Below, piece by piece: positions 1 to 7,950 of a DNA stretch of 64,000 nucleotides. A program made the translations under genes and the position numbers. Position 1 is the stretch's first letter. Every line of letters begins with the position of its first letter. The notes under the pieces are model-generated. The model was not told the DNA's origin. It made no database searches and saw only the letters and a list, made by a program, of their open reading frames with translations. This DNA is from JAGVPT01 sp964384415 (GTDB lineage: Bacteria; Bacteroidota; Ignavibacteria; UBA10030; UBA8401). The stretch covers positions 23,473 through 87,472 of the forward strand of contig CAYLMV010000001.1 of the NCBI GenBank assembly GCA_964384415.1. The letters run 5' to 3'.

Positions 1-2
1 AC

Positions 3-197
3 TATGCGTTCAGCGAGTATCAGTTAAACCGCGTTGAGATCAGGTGTGCTGTCGGCAATGCAAGAAGCAGAGCCATCCCGGAGCGTTTGGGCTTCGTTCA
101 GGAAGGGATGATCGAAGACGGCGAATGGCTGTATGACCACTACGTTGATCTCATTGTCTACAGAATGCTCGCCCGAGAATGGACCATTGATCGCTGA
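3..197 (+). CDS. GNAT-family N-acetyltransferase, C-terminal fragment
   Basis: The reading frame is open from the left edge and ends at TGA 195-197, so only the last 64 residues are present. The residues NARSRAIPERLGFVQEGM form the acetyl-CoA-binding loop and helix typical of RimJ/RimL-type acetyltransferases that modify ribosomal-protein N termini or small amines. The ending DLIVYRMLAREW is also characteristic of that group. The substrate cannot be read from this fragment. The purine island starts 276 bases downstream, so this gene probably marks its left border rather than belonging to it. Confidence 0.8.
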   Translation, partial: YAFSEYQLNRVEIRCAVGNARSRAIPERLGFVQEGMIEDGEWLYDHYVDLIVYRMLAREWTIDR

Positions 198-415
198 GCC
201 GCGGGGGCGTTAATCCCCTATCAGCTGGATCAATCGCATGGATAGTCAGATGCGTTGAATTCTGTGCCATTGCAAGCCGAACCAATCCCCTTCATGAACG
301 GGAGATTGTCCCGTTGGACAGGATGACGCACATCGCCACTGCGTCATTCCCCCCCAAAGAACTCCGGGGTCCCCGCAATGAATTGTCTTCTCAAGTCCGC
401 TCACTATCAATTGCC

Positions 416-444
416 TTGCTCACCGGCAATAATTCAGCTATATT
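416..444 (+). promoter_or_regulatory. possible sigma-70-type promoter for the purine operon
   Basis: TTGCTC (416-421) and TATATT (439-444) are separated by 17 bases and lie 30 bases before the ATG at 474. This is the only reasonable promoter-like pair I see between 198 and 473, which otherwise holds no gene. The match is moderate and the consensus for this lineage is uncertain. Confidence 0.25.
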
Positions 445-473
445 GGCCCTGAGATGCACACAGTCCGAATACC

Positions 474-1823
474 ATGCTGCTGAAGAACTGCTTCTACGTT
501 GCCTGCCACGATGGAACGGCACTCACGGAAGTCGACATCAAGATCGAGAAGAACCGAATCAACGAGATTGGTAAGGGCCTTTCGCAGCCCCATCCTGCAG
601 ATACGGTTCTCGATTGTTCCTCCTGCGTCGTGATCCCCGGGCTCGTCAACACCCATCATCATTTTTATCAGACTCTCACGCGCAATTTGCCCCAGGTTCA
701 AGATGCAGAGCTCTTTGAATGGCTGAAATATCTCTACGAAATCTGGAAAAAGATCGACGAAGAGGCAGTCTACTACTCTTCGCTTATTGCCATGGGTGAG
801 TTGTTGAAAACGGGCTGCACCTTGTCCACAGATCACCATTACCTCTATCCCGATAATTTCGGCGGCGATCTCATGGGGATCCAGTTCGCCGCAGCCGACA
901 AGCTTGGCATGCGATTCTCGCCTTCGCGCGGATCGATGTCTCTCAGTAAAAAAAACGGCGGACTTCCGCCGGATTCGGTCGTGCAGGATGAGAAGAAGAT
1001 ACTGAACGATAGCCTACGGGTGATCGAACGTTACCATGACCCCTCTGCCGATTCGATGAAGAAGATCGTTCTCGCCCCATGCTCTCCTTTCTCGGTAACT
1101 CCGGAGAGCATGAAAGACACAGCCCGTCTTGCGCGCGAACACAAAGTACGGCTCCATACTCACCTTGCCGAGACGAGAGATGAGCAAGACTTCTGCCAGG
1201 CGAAATTCCACAAGAATCCCCTTCGCCTGATGGAGGATGTCGGGTTCGTCGGTGAAGATGTGTTTTTCGCACATGGGGTATTTTTCAACGACAGCGAGTT
1301 GGAAACGCTCGCAGAAACGAAGACGGCCATCGCACACTGCCCTTCTTCAAACATGAGGCTCGGCTCGGGGATTGCCAGAGTCCGCGAAATGCTGGATCGC
1401 GGGATACGCGTCGGCATAGGCGTCGACGGTTCAGCATCAAACGACACGTCGGACATGCTCGGCGAGCTGCGCAACGCTCTCCTCCTCCAGAGGGCCAAAT
1501 ACGGCGCTTCGGCGTTGACTGCGCGCGAAGCAATTGCCCTGGGGACAACAAACGGAGCGGCAATGCTCAATTTTCCCGATGCGGGTATGATCAGGAATGG
1601 CGCCCTGGCCGATCTCGCGGTTTTTGACATGAATAAATTGGAATACACCGGCAGCCTCGCGGATCCTCTCGCCGCATTGCTCTTCGCGGGCAACAGCCAT
1701 CAGACAAAATACACCATTGTGAACGGAAGGCTCGCTGTCAACAACAGCCGACTGGTTGGCGAGGACGAAGAGCTGATAATCTCCAAAGGCAATGCGATAG
1801 CGAAGAAGCTACTTGCCGCTTGA
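474..1823 (+). CDS. 8-oxoguanine deaminase-like amidohydrolase
   Basis: A 449-residue cytosolic metal-dependent amidohydrolase of the AtzB/TrzN/8-oxoguanine deaminase group. The motif NTHHHFYQTLTR (metal ligands His61 and His63) is followed by QDAELFEWL, the combination I associate with 8-oxoguanine deaminases, which convert 8-oxoguanine to urate and ammonia. Other metal or catalytic residues are in LHTHLAE (His228, His230, Glu233), FFAHG (His267) and GVDGSASND (Asp318). Length is normal for the family. It leads a plus-strand operon with three molybdenum-hydroxylase subunits, which fits purine salvage or catabolism. Substrate specificity is inferred from similarity; guanine or another aminopurine remains possible. 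Confidence 0.8.
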   Translation: MLLKNCFYVACHDGTALTEVDIKIEKNRINEIGKGLSQPHPADTVLDCSSCVVIPGLVNTHHHFYQTLTRNLPQVQDAELFEWLKYLYEIWKKIDEEAVYYSSLIAMGELLKTGCTLSTDHHYLYPDNFGGDLMGIQFAAADKLGMRFSPSRGSMSLSKKNGGLPPDSVVQDEKKILNDSLRVIERYHDPSADSMKKIVLAPCSPFSVTPESMKDTARLAREHKVRLHTHLAETRDEQDFCQAKFHKNPLRLMEDVGFVGEDVFFAHGVFFNDSELETLAETKTAIAHCPSSNMRLGSGIARVREMLDRGIRVGIGVDGSASNDTSDMLGELRNALLLQRAKYGASALTAREAIALGTTNGAAMLNFPDAGMIRNGALADLAVFDMNKLEYTGSLADPLAALLFAGNSHQTKYTIVNGRLAVNNSRLVGEDEELIISKGNAIAKKLLAA

Positions 1824-1860
1824 AATTGAACAATTCACATTACTGAATTTCAACTACGCC

Positions 1861-2688
1861 ATGCTTGCAGCAGACATCCATTGGTATTTTCCCGCAACGG
1901 CCAAAGAGGCTGTGAAATTGATCAGGAGGAACGGCAACATCCTCCACGCAGGCGGAACGAAGATACTGGAGCCGCAACCCCGCAGCAGCGTGAAGGGGTT
2001 AGTCGATATTGCCTCCCTTGGCTTGGACTACATAAAATTGAAGGGAAAAACGGTTCATATCGGATCGGGTTCTACCTTTGCGGATGTAGTGGAATTCTCG
2101 CGAAAGCACGACAGACTCACCGCGCTCGGTCATTCGATTTCCCACGGTGCGTCTACTCCGCTGAGAAACAGGATCACAATCGGCGGTTCAATCAAGGATT
2201 TTCCGATTTGGAGCAGCATCTACGCGCCCCTTCTTGCCCTCGATGCCCAGATTGTCATCGCGGGCGGGCGATCCGGGGTCTTTCCGCTGGAAAAATATGC
2301 AAGCGGTCCGTTGATCAAATCGAAGCATCTTATTGTAGAACTCCGGGTGACGGAACGGAAGGATGTGGTCTGCACCTCATCGACTTTTCACGTTCTCCGG
2401 TTTGAATATCCACTCTTTTGCCTCTCGGCTGCTCTGACGATGAAACGGAATACCATTCAAGCCGCGCGCATTTTCATCACCGGTGTAAAGAAACGGTACG
2501 CACGCCTTGATGCAATTGAGAAGTTCCTCGTAGGAAAATCGCTCTCCGACGAGACCATCGAAGAAGCCGCCCGGCGTGCAGCATTTGCATTTGTACCCGA
2601 TTACCGGTTTAGTTCCGAATATAAAGAACGGGCAGCCAGGGTATATCTCAATGACATCCTCCATGACCTTCGCGAGGTGAACCAATGA
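1861..2688 (+). CDS. FAD-binding subunit of a molybdenum hydroxylase (YgfM/XdhB-like)
   Basis: About 275 residues. It carries the FAD-binding fold of xanthine dehydrogenase medium subunits: a glycine-rich NILHAGGTKI segment near the N terminus, then RNRITIGGSIKDFPIWSS, matching the usual nucleotide-binding TIGGN motif, and a C-terminal CO-dehydrogenase-flavoprotein-like domain. It shuttles electrons from the molybdenum site and 2Fe-2S clusters to its acceptor. I chose ATG 1861 because homology begins at HWYFPATAKEA just after it; a TTG at 1813 would overlap the deaminase stop by 11 bases. Neither start has a convincing ribosome site. The stop overlaps the Fe-S subunit start by four bases (ATGA), so translation is probably coupled. 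Confidence 0.85.
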   Translation: MLAADIHWYFPATAKEAVKLIRRNGNILHAGGTKILEPQPRSSVKGLVDIASLGLDYIKLKGKTVHIGSGSTFADVVEFSRKHDRLTALGHSISHGASTPLRNRITIGGSIKDFPIWSSIYAPLLALDAQIVIAGGRSGVFPLEKYASGPLIKSKHLIVELRVTERKDVVCTSSTFHVLRFEYPLFCLSAALTMKRNTIQAARIFITGVKKRYARLDAIEKFLVGKSLSDETIEEAARRAAFAFVPDYRFSSEYKERAARVYLNDILHDLREVNQ

Positions 2689-3173
2689 TTGCTCGATTTA
2701 CAATCAATGGTGCGTCGAGAGAACTCGAATTGCAGCCCAACGAAACCCTCCTCAACATGCTCCGCGACAACGGTTTCACAGAGGTCAAATCCGGATGCCA
2801 GGAAGGAGAATGCGGGTCGTGCCTGGTACTTCTCGACGAGAAGCCGGTCAATTCCTGCCAGGTCCTGGCTATGAGCGTTCAACGGAGAAAAATCAGAACG
2901 GTCAAGGGAATTGGGACGTTGCAGGCTCCTCATGTCATTCAAAAAGCTTTCGCAGAGCGAGGAGCCGACCAATGCGGATTTTGTTCACCGGGAATGGTAA
3001 TTTCGGCATACAGCCTGCTTCAACATAACCCAAACCCGACCCGGGAAGAAGTGACCGAAGCTCTCGATGGAAACCTGTGCCGATGCACCGGCTATGTGAA
3101 GATCATCGAAGCGGTGGAATATGCCGCAGAACTTCTGCGAATGAATCAACCGAAGCGGGGCGAGCATGTTTAA
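2685..3173 (+). CDS. 2Fe-2S subunit of molybdenum hydroxylase
   Basis: 162 residues, the normal size for the small subunit of a three-subunit molybdenum hydroxylase. The N-terminal plant-ferredoxin-like cluster site is CQEGECGSCLVLLDEK followed by a further Cys in VNSCQ; the C-terminal helical cluster site is QCGFCSPGM and NLCRCTGY. Both 2Fe-2S sites have all four cysteines. It relays electrons between the Mo cofactor in the large subunit and FAD in the preceding gene product. It overlaps its neighbours by 4 and 8 bases, so the three subunits are clearly one translational unit. Confidence 0.92.
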   Translation: MIARFTINGASRELELQPNETLLNMLRDNGFTEVKSGCQEGECGSCLVLLDEKPVNSCQVLAMSVQRRKIRTVKGIGTLQAPHVIQKAFAERGADQCGFCSPGMVISAYSLLQHNPNPTREEVTEALDGNLCRCTGYVKIIEAVEYAAELLRMNQPKRGEHV

Positions 3174-5502
3174 ACATGTCAACAAGTCGGTCGAGAAAAT
3201 TGACGGCCTCGCCCTCGTCACCGGGGAAGAATTCTATACTAACGATTTCAGCTACAGAGAGATGCTCTATGTCTCGGTCCTGCACTCGCCGTACGCATTT
3301 GCAGAGATCGAACAGCTCGATGATTCTGCGGCTTTGGCAATGGAGGGAGTGAGAGAGGTTCTCTCCTTCAACAACGTCCGTCCGATCTTGTACACGACTG
3401 CCGGACAGGGCTTCCCTGAACCATCGCCCTATGACACGGTGCTTTTCGGCAACGTGATGCGGTTCGTCGGCGATAACGTCTGTGCGGTGGCAGCGGAGAC
3501 CAAGGAACTCGCGGATCTCGCCCTGACGAAGATCAAAGTCCGGTATAAACAATTGAAGCCGTTGCTCGACTTTGAAACATCCGAGGGCTCTTCCACGATT
3601 ATCCATAAAGGCGACGGCGCATTTCCAAAAATACCCGTCTTTTATGATGCATCCAAAAACCTCGCCGCAAAAGTCGAGGCAGACGTTGGTGACTTTGACG
3701 CCGCATTTGCCCGCGCGCCGCTAAAACTTGAGCATTCATTCTCCGTTCCGTATGCATCGCACTGCGCCCTCGAGCCGCATGCATCCGTTTCATATCTCGA
3801 CCGTCGGGGAAGGCTCGTCATCATCTCAACAACGCAGGTTCCCTTTCACGTAAGGAGAATCGTCTCTGCGGTTGCAGAGATTCCCGTATCAAAGATCCGG
3901 GTGATCAAGCCGCGGCTGGGAGCCGGGTTTGGAGGGAAACAGGAAGTGCTGCTGGAACCTATTGTCGCGCTGATCAGCTGGAGGACAAAGCGCCCGGCGA
4001 AGCTCGTTTATACACGGAAAGAGGTTTTTGTCTCAACGCGCACACGGCATCAATATAGAACAACGTTTCGGGCGGGATTCAATTCCGATGGATCGATCGA
4101 CGCCCTTCACCTTGATGCGCTCGAAAACTCGGGCGCCTACGGTTCCCACGCACTCACTGTGCTCGCCAATGCGGGATCCAAAACGCTCCCCCTTCTCAAT
4201 AAAATCCCGAACCTAAGATTTACCGGCAAAGGCGTCTATACGAACCTGCCGGTCGGGGGAGCCTATCGCGGTTACGGTGCTACCGAATCGTACTTTGGTT
4301 ACGGGCAAATGGTCGATATGATCTGCGAAAAAACCGGGCTCGACATCGTGGAGTATTATAAAAAGTGGACGATCAAATCGGGCGAGACATCCCCGATATT
4401 CAAAGCTCTCGGCGAAGGCAAAGAAGGCGTCGCGATGAATGTTTCCTCGACATCTCTGAACGAGTGCCTTGATCTCGGCGCTAAGCTTTCTGGCTGGTAT
4501 GAGAAGAAGAAACTCTATTCACCGGACTTCAACCGGGGAAAAAGGCTCCGGCGAGGCATCGGCATGGCAGCGTTGATGCAGGGCTCGGCAATTCCGGAGA
4601 TAGACATGGCGTCGGCATACATGAAGATGAACGATGACGGCTCCTTCAATCTTATGGTCGGAGCTACCGATCTCGGCACGGGCTCAGACACTGTCCTCGC
4701 CCAGATCGCTTCAGAAGTTCTCGACACTCCCGTCGAGAACTTCATTGTCACTTCCTCGGATACCGATCACACTCCCTTCGACACGGGCGCGTACGCCTCC
4801 TCGACGACGTATCTCTCCGGACAGGCAGTGAAGAAATGCGCCCAAGAAATCAAACGACAGATTCTTAAAGTAGGAGCCGATCTGCTCGGTGCACCTATTA
4901 CGGAGTTAGAAGTGGAGGAGAGTCGGGTGGTGTACAGGCAGACGCGTGGAAGAACCGGACCGAATGAAGTGTCGTTCGCTGAAATCTGCCAGAGCAGTCT
5001 TTACCAGCGGAATCAGTTCCAGATCCAGGCGACCGCTTCTCACGTCTCTCCGAAATCGCCTCCCCCCTTCGCGGCTCACTTCGTCGAGATAGAAATCGAC
5101 ACCCTCACCGGAATTATCAAGGTGGTGAATTACGTCGCGACCGTCGATTGCGGAATAGCGATCAATCCGGTGCTGGCTGAAGGGCAGGCGCAGGGAGCGA
5201 TTGTCAACGGCATCGCCTACGCCCTCTTCGAGGATTATCATTTTTCGCCGCAGGGGATACTGTTGAATGATACGTTCGGTAAGTACGGCATGCTGACCGC
5301 CCACGATATTCCCCCGATTATCGTCCGGCTGGTTGATTCCTATGAGGAGTCGGGACCATTCGGAGCGAAGTCTGTATCCGAGATCAACATCAACGGTGCG
5401 CTCCCCGGCATCGCGAACGCGTTCTATCATGCTACAGGCAAACGCCTCTTTCGCGCCCCCTTCATGCCCGAATACGTCCTCTCGGTTCTCGACAAAGGAT
5501 AG
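3166..5502 (+). CDS. molybdopterin-binding subunit of xanthine dehydrogenase-like hydroxylase (XdhD-like)
   Basis: 778-residue large subunit of the XDH/aldehyde oxidase family. GAGFGGKQE and GGAYRGYGATE are the molybdopterin and substrate-pocket loops, and GPFGAKSVSEI holds the presumed catalytic Glu that activates the Mo-bound hydroxyl. The pocket Arg of YRGYG (bovine XDH Arg880) is kept. The segment that reads GGTEMGQG in true xanthine dehydrogenases is GATDLGTG here, replacing the purine-contacting Glu802 by Asp. The enzyme is therefore probably not a standard xanthine dehydrogenase. Its neighbours (8-oxoguanine deaminase-like, ygf/yge genes) point to a purine or related heterocycle, comparable to XdhD of E. 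coli. It converges with the minus-strand carrier gene three bases away. Confidence 0.85.
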   Translation: MFKHVNKSVEKIDGLALVTGEEFYTNDFSYREMLYVSVLHSPYAFAEIEQLDDSAALAMEGVREVLSFNNVRPILYTTAGQGFPEPSPYDTVLFGNVMRFVGDNVCAVAAETKELADLALTKIKVRYKQLKPLLDFETSEGSSTIIHKGDGAFPKIPVFYDASKNLAAKVEADVGDFDAAFARAPLKLEHSFSVPYASHCALEPHASVSYLDRRGRLVIISTTQVPFHVRRIVSAVAEIPVSKIRVIKPRLGAGFGGKQEVLLEPIVALISWRTKRPAKLVYTRKEVFVSTRTRHQYRTTFRAGFNSDGSIDALHLDALENSGAYGSHALTVLANAGSKTLPLLNKIPNLRFTGKGVYTNLPVGGAYRGYGATESYFGYGQMVDMICEKTGLDIVEYYKKWTIKSGETSPIFKALGEGKEGVAMNVSSTSLNECLDLGAKLSGWYEKKKLYSPDFNRGKRLRRGIGMAALMQGSAIPEIDMASAYMKMNDDGSFNLMVGATDLGTGSDTVLAQIASEVLDTPVENFIVTSSDTDHTPFDTGAYASSTTYLSGQAVKKCAQEIKRQILKVGADLLGAPITELEVEESRVVYRQTRGRTGPNEVSFAEICQSSLYQRNQFQIQATASHVSPKSPPPFAAHFVEIEIDTLTGIIKVVNYVATVDCGIAINPVLAEGQAQGAIVNGIAYALFEDYHFSPQGILLNDTFGKYGMLTAHDIPPIIVRLVDSYEESGPFGAKSVSEININGALPGIANAFYHATGKRLFRAPFMPEYVLSVLDKG

Positions 5503-5505
5503 GAT

Positions 5506-5757
5506 CTATCCTCCGCCGATCGGAAGCAGGAGTGTCACCCTGTCGCCGTCGTGGAGAACGACAGAACGATTCTGTTCATCCCCGTTGACGAAGGCTGTGA
5601 CAAAGCTCTGATGGTCCTGTTTGATCTTGAGGCTGTTCAAAAGGTCCGTTACTGTCGCGCCGGAAGCAAGTTCAACCAATCCCTCTTTACCCAATCCCGC
5701 AATATGGAGCAATCCGGTGCTGGCAACCTCTACTGTGATTTTCTTTGGTGAGTCCAT
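5506..5757 (-). CDS. MoaD/ThiS-family sulfur-carrier protein
   Basis: 83 residues with a beta-grasp ubiquitin-like fold signature and a C-terminal LLLPIGGG; the terminal Gly-Gly is adenylated and thiocarboxylated in this family. MoaD donates sulfur to molybdopterin and ThiS to the thiazole of thiamin; other members serve cysteine or secondary-metabolite synthesis. It is the last gene of the minus-strand ygeY-ygeW operon, 31 bases after a PLP enzyme, and sits beside molybdenum-hydroxylase genes and mocA. A role in molybdenum cofactor supply is the simplest reading. A sulfur-carrier partnership with the adjacent PLP enzyme, as for CysO/CysM, is an alternative that the sequence does not exclude. 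Confidence 0.75.
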   Translation of the reverse strand: MDSPKKITVEVASTGLLHIAGLGKEGLVELASGATVTDLLNSLKIKQDHQSFVTAFVNGDEQNRSVVLHDGDRVTLLLPIGGG

Positions 5758-5788
5758 TTTGTAACCGGCTCTAGGATCTTACGGTGTG

Positions 5789-7255
5789 TCAGGTAGATGC
5801 AACTTCTGCGTTGAACTCCTTTATCATAGTATCGATGCGCGGCGTGAGTTCTTGAATTCCAGTCCAGTATCCCGGATCCGACCACTGCGCATTAAGTTCA
5901 CGAAGATCTTTCTTCTGCTGTTCGATCCAGGTGAAATACTTCAGGTTGTGAATCCGTTTCCGTTCATTGTTGTCGAGTTCCAACATATTGGAAGTGTCTT
6001 CGCCGAGACATGAAGTAAAGAACGCACGCACGGCATCGGCTTCGGTGTACTTTCCATGAGCTGCTCTCATTTCCTCAACCCGCGAGCCATACAGCTGCAT
6101 GGAATCGGTCAGTATCGTAGCGACCACATCATTTTCTTTTAGGTCCAGATATTTCGCCAGCTTAATTGCGCCAAGAACATTGGCAACGCCTGAAATTCCA
6201 AGCAGGTTGAGCCTGGAAACGATTTGCCCCTCCACCCCGTTTTTTATCAGATAGTCCTTTCCCTGCTCCTCGTTAAAAAGCCTCATCAGTTCGAGACAAT
6301 CGTTGTCATCAACATCAATAACGAAGTCTGTGTTCTTTACATTATGGATCCACGGCACGTGTTTGTCACCGATACCTTCGATACGATGGCTCCCGAATCC
6401 ATTCTGAAGAAGCGTCGGACACTGGAGCGCTTCCGCTGCTGCGATCTTGACCGAAGGATATTTTTGCTTAAGGAAATCGCCGGCTGCAATGGTCCCGGCT
6501 GACCCGGTGCATGAAACGAATCCCACAAGGTTGAGGCTGTTGTTCAGGTCCCGGATTCCTTCGAAGACTTCGGCAATGGCGTTCGCGGTCACTTCATAAT
6601 GCCAGAGGTAGTTTCCCAGTTCTTCAAATTGGTTGAAGATCATGATGTCCTTGCGATGCGCCTTCAACTCCCAGCATTTGTCGAAGATTTCTTTCACATT
6701 GCTTTCGGAACCTGCTGTCGCTATCACTTCGCCCGCAAGCCGCTTGAGCCAATCGAACCTCTCCTTGCTCATCCCTTCCGGAAGGATGGCGACCGATTGG
6801 CATCCGAACAAGGCGGAGTTGAACGCTCCTCCGCGGCAAAAGTTGCCCGTCGAAGGCCAAACTGCTTTCTGCTGCGTCGAGTCGAAATTTCCGGAGATGA
6901 TGGCCGGTGCAAGGCATCCAAACGTAGCTCCCACTTTATGGGCTCCGGTCGGGAACCACTTCCCCACAAGGGCGATGATTCTCGCGCGGACTCCGGTCAA
7001 TGAAGAAGGAAGCTCGATGTAATTCACTTTGTCGAATCCTCCTCCCATCTCCTTCGGTTCATTCTTCCATGTGATTCGAAAGAGATTGAGCGGATTGACA
7101 TCCCACAACCCAACTGGCTCGAGGCGCTTTTTAGTCTCGATCGGCAGGCTCTCCGGGTCCTTCATTTGGGAAAAGGTCGGGATGACGATCTTTTTCTCTC
7201 TGCACCGATTGATATTATTCTTTCTTGCCTTCTCATTGATATTCAGGTTAATCAT
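5789..7255 (-). CDS. fold-type-II PLP-dependent enzyme of unknown substrate
   Basis: 488 residues, longer than typical cysteine synthases or ammonia-lyases because of a C-terminal extension of roughly 90 residues ending in a charged helix. The probable PLP-binding Lys is Lys107 in FPTGAHKVGATFG. PSTGNFCRGG is the substrate loop (Ser/Thr-Gly-Asn) and SCTGSAGTIAAGDF the phosphate-binding turn. Fold and motifs place it with cysteine synthase, threonine dehydratase and 2,3-diaminopropionate ammonia-lyase. The gene overlaps mocA by ATGA and lies where YgeX would be in related clusters, but it does not resemble E. coli YgeX closely. It may replace or complement YgeX; the reaction is not known. Confidence 0.75.
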   Translation of the reverse strand: MINLNINEKARKNNINRCREKKIVIPTFSQMKDPESLPIETKKRLEPVGLWDVNPLNLFRITWKNEPKEMGGGFDKVNYIELPSSLTGVRARIIALVGKWFPTGAHKVGATFGCLAPAIISGNFDSTQQKAVWPSTGNFCRGGAFNSALFGCQSVAILPEGMSKERFDWLKRLAGEVIATAGSESNVKEIFDKCWELKAHRKDIMIFNQFEELGNYLWHYEVTANAIAEVFEGIRDLNNSLNLVGFVSCTGSAGTIAAGDFLKQKYPSVKIAAAEALQCPTLLQNGFGSHRIEGIGDKHVPWIHNVKNTDFVIDVDDNDCLELMRLFNEEQGKDYLIKNGVEGQIVSRLNLLGISGVANVLGAIKLAKYLDLKENDVVATILTDSMQLYGSRVEEMRAAHGKYTEADAVRAFFTSCLGEDTSNMLELDNNERKRIHNLKYFTWIEQQKKDLRELNAQWSDPGYWTGIQELTPRIDTMIKEFNAEVAST

Positions 7256-7950
7256 ACTCTCGGCCCGTTCTTTGGATTCCTTGCAGTGGAAAAATGTGAT
7301 TCGAGTTTTGCGACGTCTCTTTCTTCATCAATGTCGAAGCAAATACCCGAATCCGGTACTACGATAGTCTTCGAATGAAACTGTTTTAACACATCTCTTA
7401 GAATCGACATCCGGCTTTCTTCGAGTATGGCAGAGAAGGCCTTCCGACGGACAAGAATAGGATGTCCCTTCTTTAAACGATTCTCTTCGGGCGAATTTTC
7501 CGTGTCGATTTCAATGACAGGTATATATACGTCGGACCCGGAGTCCGACGCGAAGCTGCCCGCTAGTGTTTTGTACGTCCAAGCGCTTATATTCGGCATA
7601 TCTCCGGGGACGATATAGGTTCCCTCCTGCGAAACCTCAACCCGGGAGAGCCCAACCTGGACAGAGGAGAACATGCCGGCAGAATGCTCTTTGTTTTCGA
7701 CGAGCTCAATTTTCTTCTTTTGCGACATCGTAATCTTGTCGGACTCCATCACTATTCGTTTCACCTCCTCGAATTGATAGCCGCCGACCAGAATCAGCTG
7801 ATTGACAGCATCCAACGCGGGAAGAATCGCCCGTACGACCAATGGAACCCTTTCCAGAACGAGCCCCGGTTTCCACCGCTTCATCCGGGAGGAGTAGCCA
7901 GCCGCGAGGATCACCGCAGCGAGCTGCGGTTGTTCAGAAGCTGTCTTCAC
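7252..7950 (-). CDS. mocA: MocA/YgfJ-like molybdenum cofactor nucleotidyltransferase
   Basis: 232 residues with the MobA-like nucleotidyltransferase signature AAVILAAGYSSRM near residue 12 and the conserved Lys in RWKPGL, followed by PGDMPNIS for metal and nucleotide binding. MocA attaches CMP to molybdopterin to make the cytosine dinucleotide cofactor of the XDH family; the E. coli homologue YgfJ sits in the same yge/ygf region. Here it overlaps its neighbours on both sides by four bases (ATGA), so it is translationally coupled to both PLP enzymes. That placement ties cofactor maturation to the hydroxylases encoded on either side of the operon. Preference for CTP or GTP cannot be read from sequence. 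Confidence 0.8.
   Translation of the reverse strand: MKTASEQPQLAAVILAAGYSSRMKRWKPGLVLERVPLVVRAILPALDAVNQLILVGGYQFEEVKRIVMESDKITMSQKKKIELVENKEHSAGMFSSVQVGLSRVEVSQEGTYIVPGDMPNISAWTYKTLAGSFASDSGSDVYIPVIEIDTENSPEENRLKKGHPILVRRKAFSAILEESRMSILRDVLKQFHSKTIVVPDSGICFDIDEERDVAKLESHFSTARNPKNGPRV

Noticed and set aside
198..473. terminator GGGG-CCCC hairpin after the acetyltransferase
   Set aside because: Only a four-base stem near 205-220 without a T run; too weak to list.
1861..5502. selenocysteine-containing hydroxylase
   Set aside because: No internal TGA and no SECIS-like element seen; the family association with selenium concerns a labile selenium atom, not selenocysteine.
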